In this document: in pieces, positions 41,221 to 51,495 of the stretch | Position numbering within the stretch: position 1 is the stretch's first letter | How the letters are laid out: each line of letters starts with the position of its first letter | Source of the DNA: Cryomorphaceae bacterium | GTDB lineage: Bacteria > Bacteroidota > Bacteroidia > Flavobacteriales_D > Crocinitomicaceae | Length of the DNA stretch: 64,000 bases | Direction of reading: 5' to 3' | Assembly (NCBI GenBank): GCA_021299335.1 | Contig: JAJTGF010000001.1 | Location: 1-64,000 of the forward strand | Notes under the pieces: model-generated | Databases searched by the model: none | What the model saw: only the letters and a program-made list of their open reading frames with translations | What the model was told of the DNA's origin: nothing | Position numbers and translations under genes: made by a program

Positions 41221-42323
41221 AGTTGTTGTATTTCTTCCCAAACCTGCTGAGCAGCGAGATCCCAATTGAAGTGCAAAATGCGTTGCTTGCCATTCTCGAC
41301 TAATTGGGTTTGCAAAGCTACGTCATTTTTCATTTTTTTCATGCCGTTGGCAATCGAATCTACATCGAAAGGGTCAACAAATAACGCGGCATTTGCTGCA
41401 ATTTCAGGCAAACAACTTTGGTCGCCAGCAAGGATAGGTGTGTGACTTGCCATGGCCTCGGCGAGTGGCATTCCAAAGCCCTCAAAATAGGGAACATAAA
41501 CAAAAGCGGTAGCTGCACCCATGATTTGAGCAAGAGCACTCGTTTCGAGATGCCCCAAGAAGTGAATGCGATTGGCAATTTCGGGATCGATTTTGATGAC
41601 TGTGTTTTTCCACATTGCTGCGCCTACTATGACGAGATCTGTGGAGCTGTCTGACTTCGTGAATTCTTGAAATGCTGCGATCAAGCGATTGATATTTTTT
41701 CTGGGATGTAAAGAACCCACGAATAGAAAGTAGGGCTTATTGACGCCTATTTGCTGCTGAATATTTTCTTTTTCTTGTAAGGAAATAGGTTTGTAATGGG
41801 CATTGACCCCATTGTATACGACCCTTATTTTTTCTGATGGAATTTGATAACTTGAGATAATGTCTTGTTTGGTTGTATTTGAAACGGCAACAATTTTATC
41901 GGCAGCTTTTGCGAAGCACGGGTAGTATTTTTTGTAATACCAAGCTACCCATTTAGGGAGATCTTGCGGAAAATGTTCAAAATTGAGGTCGTGGATCGTG
42001 GCTAAAGTCGGCACTTTCAGGCCTAATGGCAACATGCCGTCAGGCGACCAAAATACATCGAGTTGATCTTGTTGAATGGCGCGTTTGAGTGTCCATTGAA
42101 ACCAAATGATGTATAAAAAAGGGTGTCTTGTCGGAGGAAATACAGATTTGCAAATGACATTTGACCCGAAACTGAATTGTGGGTCAACGGGTCGGTCAAA
42201 GTAGAGGATGAAGGTGTGTTCTGGATGCGCAGCTGTGAGGCGTTGAACCAGCTCTAACGTGTAATTGCCAAAGCCCTCCATTTTTTGGCCCAATAAAGAT
42301 CTGGTATTGATTCCGATGCGCAT
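41211..42323 (-). CDS. Glycosyltransferase family 1/GT4-like
   Basis: YFLFVGSLHPRKNINRLIAAF; YVPYFEGFGMPLAEAMASHTPILAGDQSCLPEI. Confidence 0.92.
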   Translation of the reverse strand: MRIGINTRSLLGQKMEGFGNYTLELVQRLTAAHPEHTFILYFDRPVDPQFSFGSNVICKSVFPPTRHPFLYIIWFQWTLKRAIQQDQLDVFWSPDGMLPLGLKVPTLATIHDLNFEHFPQDLPKWVAWYYKKYYPCFAKAADKIVAVSNTTKQDIISSYQIPSEKIRVVYNGVNAHYKPISLQEKENIQQQIGVNKPYFLFVGSLHPRKNINRLIAAFQEFTKSDSSTDLVIVGAAMWKNTVIKIDPEIANRIHFLGHLETSALAQIMGAATAFVYVPYFEGFGMPLAEAMASHTPILAGDQSCLPEIAANAALFVDPFDVDSIANGMKKMKNDVALQTQLVENGKQRILHFNWDLAAQQVWEEIQQLVS

Positions 42324-42324
42324 C

Positions 42325-42966
42325 TTAAAATTGCAATATATAATTGCTTGATTTTTCTACTTTGATGGTAGTAGCAGGGCCATGTCCACAATAAACGACT
42401 GTATCTTCGGGAAATTGGAAGAGCACGTCGTGTATGCTATTTTGAAGTGTGCGAAGATCGCCTCCTGGTAAATCTACGCGGCCAAAGCTACCTCTGAACA
42501 AAACATCGCCATTGATTACAAAACCACTGTCGTGATAGAACACAACATGACCTGGTGCGTGCCCAGGCGTATGAAAAACCTTGAATGTCAAGTCCCCGAA
42601 TTCTAGGATTTGTTGGTCTTCAAGTGTAAACTCGGGAATGGCTACCTCTTTGTAATTTTCAAACCCATAGACATGTGCATAGCTTTTTACAGATTCCCAG
42701 GTAGGATGGTCTGCAGCATGAAGATAGGCTGGTATTTGAAATTGATGAATGCAGAAAGAGGCACCTAAGATGTGGTCGATGTGTGCATGTGTGAAGAGAA
42801 TGGCCTTGACTTCTAAATCATTTCCATGGATGTAGGCAAAAAGTTCAGCTTCTTCTGCTCTTGTGTAGCAACCCGGATCAACTATAACAGCATCATGGCC
42901 ATCAGAGACAACAAAGGTATTTTCTTGAAAGGCATTGAAGGAAAACGCTTGAATTTGAACAGACAT
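42325..42966 (-). CDS. MBL-fold metallo-hydrolase (glyoxalase II-like)
   Basis: LFTHAHIDHILGA; FHTPGHAPGHVVFYHD; GDVLFRGSFGRVDLPGGD; VYCGHGPATT. Confidence 0.94.
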   Translation of the reverse strand: MSVQIQAFSFNAFQENTFVVSDGHDAVIVDPGCYTRAEEAELFAYIHGNDLEVKAILFTHAHIDHILGASFCIHQFQIPAYLHAADHPTWESVKSYAHVYGFENYKEVAIPEFTLEDQQILEFGDLTFKVFHTPGHAPGHVVFYHDSGFVINGDVLFRGSFGRVDLPGGDLRTLQNSIHDVLFQFPEDTVVYCGHGPATTIKVEKSSNYILQF

Positions 42967-42991
42967 GTTTCAAAGTTACGGCAATTCTGCT

Positions 42992-45900
42992 TTAGCGCAG
43001 CAAGTTGACGTGCCCAGTCAGTATTTCCTTTCTATTTTGGTAATCGGTGTATTTGATTTTCCAGGTATAGGTGCCGTCTTGACAAGGACGGAAGTTGTAG
43101 GTGCCGTCCCAGTAGTCTTTGAGGTCTGTGAATTCGTAAATGAGTTCACCCCAACGGTTGTATATACTGACTTCTACTTCGAGGTAATTGCCCCCGATCA
43201 CGCGGAAATATTGGTTAAACATATCGCCGTCGGGTGTAAATGTATTCGGTACGTAAAAGAAAGGATCAAAAAAGATATGGACTTGACTTTGAGCGGTACA
43301 GCCATTTTGATCCGTAAAAAATACGGAATAGATCGCGTTTTGATAAGGGTTTACAGTAGTAGACTGGCAGCTCGGGCAAGAAACTTCGTCAGGAGGTGAC
43401 CACAAAAATGTGCCAGGGCCTGATGGGTCGGCGGTGAGTTGAATATCATCGCCTTGAACGGCGTAAATATCGGGACCGGCGCTCACGAAGGCCGGTTGAA
43501 ATAAATTGACTTGAACATAAGCCGAATCTTGACAACCTTGTGCATCTGTGCCAATGACCATGTAGGTCGTGTTGTAAGGTGGAATAACGCTCACTTGTGC
43601 ACCGTTTGCACTCGATCCATTCGCGCTCGGACTCCATTCATAATAGAGTGCGCCACTTGCCCAAAGACTTGCAGCCTGTCCGGGACAAACGATGGTGTCG
43701 TTGCCTGCCCAAATTTGAGCGGTGAGGATAGAAACCCAAACGGAGTCGGTTTCGGTACCGCAACTGTTGGTGACGTCTACATAATAATATTGCGGAACCA
43801 ACGGATTAATTTGAACCGTTGCGTTGTTAGTGCCAATGATATTGTTGTTGGGATACCAAAAGAAGGTTGTCCCGCCGGAGGCTGTCAAGGGCATAGAGGC
43901 GCCATAGCAGAGCGCTACGCTATCAATTAACTGTGGAACAGGTGGATTATTGAAAACAGAAATGGACATTGAATCTTGAGCAGTACAACCAATACCTGAT
44001 GTAAGCGTAGCGGTATAGGTGATATTGTTTTGCGGTGTTGAAATGACGGTTGGGCCGGTAGTGGTATTGAGAAAATTACCCGGAGACCAATTAATGTTGC
44101 CCGTGGCGGTGGCGGTAATAGACACGCTTTCACCGATGCAGATGGTGGTGTCATTTGGCAAGGTGATACTTGGTGTATCGACAATGAGCGTCACGTCGAG
44201 TGTATCGGAGCCACAAGAATCTGAAACAATAACTGAAAATGTAGTGGTTGTAAATATGGTAGCGGTAGGTGTTGGGCTACTCGGATTGTTGAGCACGTTG
44301 GCGGGTGTCCAAGAATAGGTGCTGCCGCCGTAAGCTTCAAGTTGATATGAGTCTCCGGCACAGATGCTGGAGTTTGGTTGTACGGCACCTGCCACAAAAG
44401 AACCAATATTGACGGTCACGATGACGGAGTCTGGGGTAAAACAACCAGTTGAATCAAAAGCCACGAGTAGAACATCGTAAACACCAGGTGTGGTGTAGGC
44501 GTGCGTAGGCTCGTATAAATTGGAAGTGGTGCCGTCACCAAAATCCCAGAAATAGGAGTTGGCGTTCTGGGAATTATTGTCAAAGAAAACGTTTTGTGGA
44601 ATGCAGATAAGCGGTGCAGGTTGTGCAGCAATGGCTTCAATGGTGCTCAGTTCAAATTTAAAGCAAGCGAGGTTGCAATTGGAGCTCTGGTTTGTTTGTG
44701 ACCACACACCTGGCGTACTTGTAAAGCCGAAGTCGTTGCCGCCGCAAGCGCCACAAACAGCATGGTAAATACGGCCTTGGTTGTCAAAACGGGAGGTGCC
44801 GCCGTCCACATGATTCGAACTACTGGTAATGCCACCCATGAAAGTGGCATATTTTAGTGAGCTGGCATCTTGGTCGAGCACGGCAATGTAGAAATTGGAC
44901 CCGTTCGTGTTTAATTGGTATGCATCTAGGGTAACCGGGAAGTTGTTGGTTGTAGAAAAACTGGCTTGGCCGTAGAGCTGATTGAGCTGGCCGCCCCAGC
45001 CTGCCAAATAGATGTCATAGCAATCTGAAATGAGAAATGCTGTTGGCGAGAGCTCAACATGTCCAGTTCCGGCACCAATCATGGTGGTCCAGTTGGTGAC
45101 CGATAAATCTTGTGCATATTTGCGTAGGAACTGACCTGAATTGGCATTCCCGTAGCAACCGGGAGTGATGGCCCACGAAGATTCAGACTGCCCGTAGACG
45201 TATACGGCATTGTTGACATCTGTGCGGACAAAATAAGTCTGGTCGTATTCGGATTGCCCCATGTAAGTACCCGATTGCAGGGCGCCACTAGCTGCATTAA
45301 TGCGCAGCGCATAGCCATCGGCACTACCTCCGTTGAACGTGAGGTCATGGCCGCCAGTGATGGCTAGCGAACTAGAGGTGGTTCCGCCGGCAACATAAAC
45401 ACTTCCGTTGGTTCCGGTGGCGATAGAGTTGCCTGATTCGGCTCCGCTTCCTCCAAAATAAGAGCTCCACATCAGTTGGGAGAGGCCTGCATTCATTTTG
45501 AAAATGACAGCGTCTTGGGATCCGTTGAGTAAGGTTTGAAATCCGTTTTGTGTTGGGAAGTTGGAAGAAGTAGTAGTGCTCGAAACGTAAACATTTTGAT
45601 TGGCGTCGAGTACAATTTCTCCGCGAAATTGGTCGCCGTAGTTGTAGAACAAACTAGCAGCATTAAGGCCGTCGGTACTGGTGCCGCCCACATAAGTAGA
45701 GGAAAGCAAAGCGGTGCCATTGGGGTTGAATCTGGCGATGTAGATGTCAGAACCATTGAACTCCAACGAATTTTGAAGTTGATAAGGACCCCCATTGAAA
45801 GAATTGTCAAAAGGTTGTCCTGCCATAGGGAAATTAGTGGAGGAGGTCACGCCGTAAACATAAAGTTCGCCATTTGCCGCACTCACAATACTGTGTGGAG

Positions 45901-46858
45901 TTTCGTTTCCTGAACCACCCAAGTAGGTAGAATAAAGTAGCGCTGTTCCGTTGGCGTTAAATTTGGTGATTCCGACATCCATTGGAAATGAACCTGTTCC
46001 TGAATTATATGTTGCATCAAAAGCACCTGAACTACTCGGGTAGCCCGAACCAAAAACTATACCGCCCCCAAATAAATTTCCGTTGACATCTGGCGTAGCG
46101 GTAAAGCCCCAGTTATCGACAGGTGAGCCCGTAAAAGTGGAGAAAGTGAGGCTAGGATCAATGTAGAGAGGGAGGTCGGGTTGGTAGTCCGAACCAACTT
46201 GAAAAGAGACCACATTGTTATTCAAAGCAAATACAACCTGTACTTCTTTTTTTTCCGTTTCGGATATGAGGTTCCAAGCTTTGGGGGCGCTGTAGGTGAT
46301 TTCGCCAAAGCGATGGGTGAGGTGCAAAATACCGCGCTCATCTATAAAAAGAGAGTCAGCACCATTGATTTCAAAGTCGAGCTCGTGAATATCGGTAAAT
46401 GCTTGGAGTTGTAGGTGAAAAGCAAACTGTTGCTCATTGGTGAGATAGTGCAAAGAACCATTTGGAAAATAGTGAGCGGCATTCAGTTTTTTGACGCCAT
46501 GTATTTTAGATTTCCATTTGCTCTGATCGTTTCCTAGAAAATAATTGTGGTAATGCTGACTTGAGTCGCTTGAAGTAAAAGTTGCTTTTTGGGCATGCAC
46601 AAACCGTTGTTGAAGGGCGTGATAGACAGGAGCCTCTTCATGATGTTCAACGGTTTTGTCGTGGTCGTGAGCGTGAAAAGTGGCGTTGGATAAGAAAAAT
46701 GTGAGCCCTTCTTGTTCGACGTATAGCCGACCAGAGGATAACGGCATGTTGTATAGTATGCGCTCATCCCATTGCCCCTGATTGGGGTACATCCAGAGGC
46801 CTTGGGCAAAAGCCGTTTGGAAAAACCCGAATAGAACAAGAAAACGTAATAGGCTCAT
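42992..46858 (-). CDS. Large secreted protein: SBBP-like repeats, PKD domain, gliding motility-associated C-terminal (CHU_C, T9SS type B) domain
   Basis: Repeated STYLGGSG/STYVGGTS/SSYFGGSG propeller motifs; SYFWDFGDGTTSNLYEPTHAYTTPGVYDV; C-terminus YVPNTFTPDGDMFNQYFRVIGG...IYNRWGELIYEF...WDGTYNFRPCQDGTYTWKIKY. Confidence 0.9.
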   Translation of the reverse strand: MSLLRFLVLFGFFQTAFAQGLWMYPNQGQWDERILYNMPLSSGRLYVEQEGLTFFLSNATFHAHDHDKTVEHHEEAPVYHALQQRFVHAQKATFTSSDSSQHYHNYFLGNDQSKWKSKIHGVKKLNAAHYFPNGSLHYLTNEQQFAFHLQLQAFTDIHELDFEINGADSLFIDERGILHLTHRFGEITYSAPKAWNLISETEKKEVQVVFALNNNVVSFQVGSDYQPDLPLYIDPSLTFSTFTGSPVDNWGFTATPDVNGNLFGGGIVFGSGYPSSSGAFDATYNSGTGSFPMDVGITKFNANGTALLYSTYLGGSGNETPHSIVSAANGELYVYGVTSSTNFPMAGQPFDNSFNGGPYQLQNSLEFNGSDIYIARFNPNGTALLSSTYVGGTSTDGLNAASLFYNYGDQFRGEIVLDANQNVYVSSTTTSSNFPTQNGFQTLLNGSQDAVIFKMNAGLSQLMWSSYFGGSGAESGNSIATGTNGSVYVAGGTTSSSLAITGGHDLTFNGGSADGYALRINAASGALQSGTYMGQSEYDQTYFVRTDVNNAVYVYGQSESSWAITPGCYGNANSGQFLRKYAQDLSVTNWTTMIGAGTGHVELSPTAFLISDCYDIYLAGWGGQLNQLYGQASFSTTNNFPVTLDAYQLNTNGSNFYIAVLDQDASSLKYATFMGGITSSSNHVDGGTSRFDNQGRIYHAVCGACGGNDFGFTSTPGVWSQTNQSSNCNLACFKFELSTIEAIAAQPAPLICIPQNVFFDNNSQNANSYFWDFGDGTTSNLYEPTHAYTTPGVYDVLLVAFDSTGCFTPDSVIVTVNIGSFVAGAVQPNSSICAGDSYQLEAYGGSTYSWTPANVLNNPSSPTPTATIFTTTTFSVIVSDSCGSDTLDVTLIVDTPSITLPNDTTICIGESVSITATATGNINWSPGNFLNTTTGPTVISTPQNNITYTATLTSGIGCTAQDSMSISVFNNPPVPQLIDSVALCYGASMPLTASGGTTFFWYPNNNIIGTNNATVQINPLVPQYYYVDVTNSCGTETDSVWVSILTAQIWAGNDTIVCPGQAASLWASGALYYEWSPSANGSSANGAQVSVIPPYNTTYMVIGTDAQGCQDSAYVQVNLFQPAFVSAGPDIYAVQGDDIQLTADPSGPGTFLWSPPDEVSCPSCQSTTVNPYQNAIYSVFFTDQNGCTAQSQVHIFFDPFFYVPNTFTPDGDMFNQYFRVIGGNYLEVEVSIYNRWGELIYEFTDLKDYWDGTYNFRPCQDGTYTWKIKYTDYQNRKEILTGHVNLLR

Positions 46859-46998
46859 GAGTTGAGTAAATTTAACACAAACAGGGGCATTTTCAAAATA
46901 ATAAACTATCTAAAAGCGAGAAGGTTGCCAATGTCTTATGAAAAAAATTGCGTTTGGTAAAAAAATGCAGTTTATTTGTCTTTCAAATTGCTTAGCAC

Positions 46999-49845
46999 AT
47001 GAAACAAGCTTCTCTTCTCCTTTTTATCCTAGTTGCCCTGAATGCGCATTTTAGTTGGGCCCAAGACTACTCGCGTTTAAAGATTTATGCCAATGAATTT
47101 GAGCTGAGTAAGCTCGCCAATTTGGGCGTTGCTGTCGATCACGGTATCCATAAAGAGGGGGTATTTTTCATCTCTGATTTTTCCAAAGCAGAACGCCAAA
47201 TCATGGATTCCTATGATTACACCTATGAAGTCTTGATTGAAGACGTACAAGCTTATTATATAGAAGAGCTCAGCAAACCCGCTTCAAAAGAGAACAATTC
47301 AGATAAAAACGTGAGTTGCCCAGGATCGGGAAGTATTGGGGCGGGCACAACCCCAACGACCCCAACGCATTTCAATTTAGGAACCATGGGAGGCTACCTG
47401 AAATACGAAGAAATGTTAGCTGAACTCGATGAGATGCTGGCTACCTATCCTAATTTAATTACCGCCAAAGCGCCAATTTCAACTTTTTTGACCGCTCAAA
47501 ATAGACCGCTTTACCACGTTCGCATTTCAGATAACCCTAACATTGATGAAAGCGGCGAGCCAAAGGTTCTTTACACGGCCATCCACCATGCCCGCGAACC
47601 AATGAGTTTAATGGAAACCATCTTTTTCATGTGGTATGTCTTGGAAAATTACGGTACCAATCCGGAAATTACCTATATCGTCAACCACATGCAATTGTAC
47701 TTTGTTCCTTGTATCAACCCCGATGGCTATGTCTACAATCAAACCACTAACCCCAATGGAGGTGGTATGTGGCGCAAAAATCGACGCCTTAACTCTGGCG
47801 GTTCATATGGCGTTGACCTGAACCGCAACTACAGCTATGGTTGGGGTACTACAGGTACTTCCTTTACGCAAACCAATGAAACCTATTGCGGAACAGCAGC
47901 ATTTTCTGAGCCAGAAACACAGGCCATGCGCTGGTTGGTACAAAACAACAAATTTGTAACGGCTTTTAATGCCCATACTTACGCAGAAGACATCCTCTTC
48001 CCGATTGGTACCACTACTGCTGAATTTGCAGATCACCACGATTACTTCCAAGAGTATACAAATATCATGGTCGAGTTCAATGGATATGGTGCTATTAAAA
48101 GCTCTGCTTTGTATCCAGCGTCAGGAGATTCCGACGACTACATGTACAAAGTTGATATTGGCGTTGGCGTCAAAGACACGATGTTTGTGCACACTCCAGA
48201 GGTTGGTACCGCTTTTTGGCAACCATCTTCTCAAATAGTGGCAACTTGCCAAGAAATGGTCTATCCGAATCTCATTCTTGCGCATGTTGCTGGTATCTAT
48301 TACGTGACCACCGATCAAGACCCGAGCAACATTGCTACACTGAGCGGTAATTTCAATCACCAGGCAAGGCGTTTGGGCCGAGAAAATGGGCAGGTAACTG
48401 TGAGTATTGTTCCGCTGCAAAACATCGTATCTGTCGGCGCGCCAGTAGTTCATAACTTAGCGCTTCAACAAAATGGCACAGCAGGTATTGCCTTCACCCT
48501 CAATCCAAACATTCAGTTTGGAGATCAAATCAAGTATATTTTGCAAACAGATAACGGCTATTGGATCAAAAAAGATACAATAGTCAAAACATACGGCGCT
48601 TTTACACTTCAGGTGACAGAAAATGCAACTGCGTCAACGAACTGGACAGGAAATTGGAATACGACTACAACAACTTTTGTCTCTGCTCCACGCTCATTCA
48701 CAGATACGCCAACTGGCAATTATGTCAACAACGCAAATACAACCTACACGTATGTCCCGACAATAGATCTCACCAATGCGATTGCTGCTAAGTTGAGTTT
48801 TTGGGCCAAATGGGATATCGAGGCAGATTATGATTTTGTTCAATTACAAGTGTCTACAGATAACGGGGCAACTTGGATTGGGCAGTGTGGTTTGTATACC
48901 GTCTCAGGAACTTCTGCCAACGGCAGTGTTCAGCCCAACAACCAACCCGTTTGGGAAGGTGTTCAAAGTGCCTGGATCCAGGAAGAGATTCAATTGAGCG
49001 ATTATTTAGGTCAAGTGATCAAAGTGAGGTTTCAATTGAAATCAGATGGCGGAACGCGCAAAGATGGCTTTTATTTTGACGATTTTTCGATCTATTATAA
49101 TGAAGCGGGCCCAACCGTTGCTCCATTAGCTCAGTTCCAAGCACCAAGTAATTTGTGTAGTGGTACTACCGTTCAATTCACAGATCTCTCTCAAAATTTA
49201 CCCACGACTTGGCTTTGGGATTTTGGTGATGGTACTACTTCAGCAGATCAAAATCCTTCACATGTATTTGCACCTGGCACCTATACGGTGAGTTTGACAG
49301 TTACCAATGCGGCTGGCACCAACACCAGCACTCAACAAATCACGGTTCAGATTACTCCAATTGTTGGCCTGACCATCGCCGACACCGATTTGGTGCTTTG
49401 TGCACAAGATGGTCCGGTGGCCTTGAATGTCACACCACAAGATGCAACGATCAGCGGCTTGGGCGTTAGCGGTCTTTCATTTGACCCGTCGGGCTTGGCC
49501 CTTGGCCCTGTTACGCTTACTGCTTCCCTTACTGATGCCAACACTGGCTGTACAGGTAGCACGCAACTCACAGTAATTATAGAAGATTGTGCACAGCTCG
49601 ACAACCCAACTGTATTGAATTTCAATGTGTATCCAAATCCAACAACAGGTGACCTTCAAATTTCAGATCTAATGTCCAATACACAACTGCAACTTTTTGA
49701 TGCACAAGGTAAGCTCGTTGGCTCTTGGCTCTGTTTGGCTCAAAAGGAGACCCTTACATTGGATGTAAGTGAAGGTGTTTATTATTTAGAAGCTCAAATT
49801 GAAAGTCAACTCATTCGTAAAAAAGTAGTTGTTCTAGGGAACTAG
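46999..49845 (+). CDS. Secreted M14 zinc carboxypeptidase with PKD domain and T9SS type A sorting domain
   Basis: YTAIHHAREPMSLMETIFFMWYVLENYG...CINPDGYVYNQ...GVDLNRNYSYGWG; WLWDFGDGTTSADQNPSHVFAPGTYTVSLTV; FNVYPNPTTGDLQISDL. Confidence 0.94.
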   Translation: MKQASLLLFILVALNAHFSWAQDYSRLKIYANEFELSKLANLGVAVDHGIHKEGVFFISDFSKAERQIMDSYDYTYEVLIEDVQAYYIEELSKPASKENNSDKNVSCPGSGSIGAGTTPTTPTHFNLGTMGGYLKYEEMLAELDEMLATYPNLITAKAPISTFLTAQNRPLYHVRISDNPNIDESGEPKVLYTAIHHAREPMSLMETIFFMWYVLENYGTNPEITYIVNHMQLYFVPCINPDGYVYNQTTNPNGGGMWRKNRRLNSGGSYGVDLNRNYSYGWGTTGTSFTQTNETYCGTAAFSEPETQAMRWLVQNNKFVTAFNAHTYAEDILFPIGTTTAEFADHHDYFQEYTNIMVEFNGYGAIKSSALYPASGDSDDYMYKVDIGVGVKDTMFVHTPEVGTAFWQPSSQIVATCQEMVYPNLILAHVAGIYYVTTDQDPSNIATLSGNFNHQARRLGRENGQVTVSIVPLQNIVSVGAPVVHNLALQQNGTAGIAFTLNPNIQFGDQIKYILQTDNGYWIKKDTIVKTYGAFTLQVTENATASTNWTGNWNTTTTTFVSAPRSFTDTPTGNYVNNANTTYTYVPTIDLTNAIAAKLSFWAKWDIEADYDFVQLQVSTDNGATWIGQCGLYTVSGTSANGSVQPNNQPVWEGVQSAWIQEEIQLSDYLGQVIKVRFQLKSDGGTRKDGFYFDDFSIYYNEAGPTVAPLAQFQAPSNLCSGTTVQFTDLSQNLPTTWLWDFGDGTTSADQNPSHVFAPGTYTVSLTVTNAAGTNTSTQQITVQITPIVGLTIADTDLVLCAQDGPVALNVTPQDATISGLGVSGLSFDPSGLALGPVTLTASLTDANTGCTGSTQLTVIIEDCAQLDNPTVLNFNVYPNPTTGDLQISDLMSNTQLQLFDAQGKLVGSWLCLAQKETLTLDVSEGVYYLEAQIESQLIRKKVVVLGN

Positions 49846-50735
49846 TATTGCAGAAAAGCCGCAATCTTTTGAATGTAATTGGGATATCCAGCTATATACG
49901 GCGTCGTTTCGTGTTCTCCCCCTGGCACTAAATAAGCCTCTTTATAACCCGTTGTTTTGTTATCGAAAACGGGTTGACCGTGGCTTTTTACAGTCAGAAA
50001 GCTGTCGTCTTGACCGTGGATCCAAAGTAAAGGAATGCTCACTTTTTTAATTTCGGTGGCGTTATCAATTTGTAGGTCAACCAAAAAAGAGCCAGGCATG
50101 GAAAGCAATGCGGCATCTTGGATCATGACTTCTGCCGATGCAAAAGGTGCTTCTAAGATCAGTTTACTTGGTGACAACGCGTAGTCAGTAGGGTGAGCCG
50201 CCACTTCACAAGCTGCAGCCGAACCAAGTGAAAATCCAAAAATAACAAAGCGTTCATTTTGTAAGCCTTGGTCTTTGAGCCACTGTATGGCACGTGCAGT
50301 TGAACGGTACATATTTTCTTCGCTCGCAACACCTTCTGATAGCCCGTAGCTCGGGTAGTCGAACATCAGCACCCCATAGCGGCCAAGCCCACCGGCATTG
50401 GCATACAGTTTTTGACGAGGCCAGTAGAAATCCATGTGGTCTTTGTTGCCATGACAATATAAGATGACTGTATCAGTGGCAATACTTTGTAAATCGCCTA
50501 CATAAATCGCGCTCATCTTAGAGGTGCCTTCTTCGAGTTCAACGTTCCATTCCAGCTGATGGGTCATAGTGTCAGGAACATTAAATTCACCTGCTAAATC
50601 CAAAGATAATTCTCCCTGGTAGGCATCGAGCTGATAACTCTCTATTTGACTAGGATTGAATAAAAAGCTATCCAAACGCTTTCGACAAGCAAAGGCTGTT
50701 AGGCCGATTAATAAAATAAATACAATCTTTTTCAT
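49842..50735 (-). CDS. Alpha/beta hydrolase (lipoprotein-like N-terminus)
   Basis: YCHGNKDHMDFY; GFSLGSAAACEVA; IPLLWIHGQDDSFLTV; GGEHETTPY. Confidence 0.9.
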   Translation of the reverse strand: MKKIVFILLIGLTAFACRKRLDSFLFNPSQIESYQLDAYQGELSLDLAGEFNVPDTMTHQLEWNVELEEGTSKMSAIYVGDLQSIATDTVILYCHGNKDHMDFYWPRQKLYANAGGLGRYGVLMFDYPSYGLSEGVASEENMYRSTARAIQWLKDQGLQNERFVIFGFSLGSAAACEVAAHPTDYALSPSKLILEAPFASAEVMIQDAALLSMPGSFLVDLQIDNATEIKKVSIPLLWIHGQDDSFLTVKSHGQPVFDNKTTGYKEAYLVPGGEHETTPYIAGYPNYIQKIAAFLQY

Positions 50736-50737
50736 GA

Positions 50738-51448
50738 TTACAAGTGATAAGTGATGCCAAAATACAAGCCAAGTGCACCTTGGTTTTGTAATAAACTCGG
50801 ATAGGGAACAACAATGTTTTCATTGGATTCTAGAGGAGCCAAAATTTTGAATTCTGTTTGATAGCTCCATTTTGGCCGGATCCATTGGTGGCCGAATTGC
50901 AAACTCGGAATCCAGAGCTGCTCGTTTGGCCTACCTTGAGACTCTGTTCTGTAAAAGTCAAACCAATTGGAAATACCGGCATAGAAAAAATTGTAATTGC
51001 GGTGATAAACAGCGCACATTTTGTCCAACTTTTCAGGTTTCCATTGACGGCCATATTTGTAGTAATAATTGGCATCAAGTTGAGGCCATATGCGGTTGGC
51101 GCCCGTGTAAAAATCAAAAAGTAGATTGGTGTTGAGTTGGCTCGAAACACCCATGCGGTCTGAAGACCAAATTTTTTGAGAAGCGCCTAATTCAAACTGA
51201 CCCACACCAAAAGCGAGCGAGGTGAGGTGTAGGTTTCCAAAAACCGTAGTTTGATCACTGAGACCGCGACCGTAGCCAATAGAGCTAAACGGAATGGGAA
51301 TGGCGCCAATGCCGGGAATTTTCGCAACTGGACCACCAAAGTGACCACTGAGTACTTGCTCACCTTTTTTCAAAGGTTCGACAAAGCGGGCTGGAGCACA
51401 AGACCACAAAAAGGCAAGGCTAATCAGAAGAAATAGTAATGTTCGCAT
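50738..51448 (-). CDS. Hypothetical lipoprotein / outer membrane-associated protein
   Basis: [22 protein letters not shown]; start ATG 51448 preferred over TTG 51454 (TATATTTG 3 nt upstream). Confidence 0.75.
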   Translation of the reverse strand: MRTLLFLLISLAFLWSCAPARFVEPLKKGEQVLSGHFGGPVAKIPGIGAIPIPFSSIGYGRGLSDQTTVFGNLHLTSLAFGVGQFELGASQKIWSSDRMGVSSQLNTNLLFDFYTGANRIWPQLDANYYYKYGRQWKPEKLDKMCAVYHRNYNFFYAGISNWFDFYRTESQGRPNEQLWIPSLQFGHQWIRPKWSYQTEFKILAPLESNENIVVPYPSLLQNQGALGLYFGITYHL

Positions 51449-51451
51449 GTC

Positions 51452-51459
51452 CAAATATA
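51452..51459 (-). promoter_or_regulatory. -7 box TATATTTG, 3 nt before ATG 51448 (minus)
   Basis: TAnnTTTG match. Confidence 0.5.
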
Positions 51460-51483
51460 AAAAGATTAACCATCCAAATTCCT

Positions 51484-51491
51484 TACCTTTG
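51484..51491 (+). promoter_or_regulatory. -7 box TACCTTTG, 4 nt before aroC ATG
   Basis: TAnnTTTG match. Confidence 0.55.
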
Positions 51492-51495
51492 CCTT

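Noticed and set aside
44900-46150. Possible tandem DNA repeat array
   Set aside because: Similarity is at protein level (beta-propeller motifs STYLGGSG-like) with divergent DNA, so ordinary domain repetition, not a CRISPR or satellite.
43446-46839. Numerous small ORFs within 42992..46858
   Set aside because: Out-of-frame or antisense products of the repetitive SBBP/PKD/CHU_C gene.
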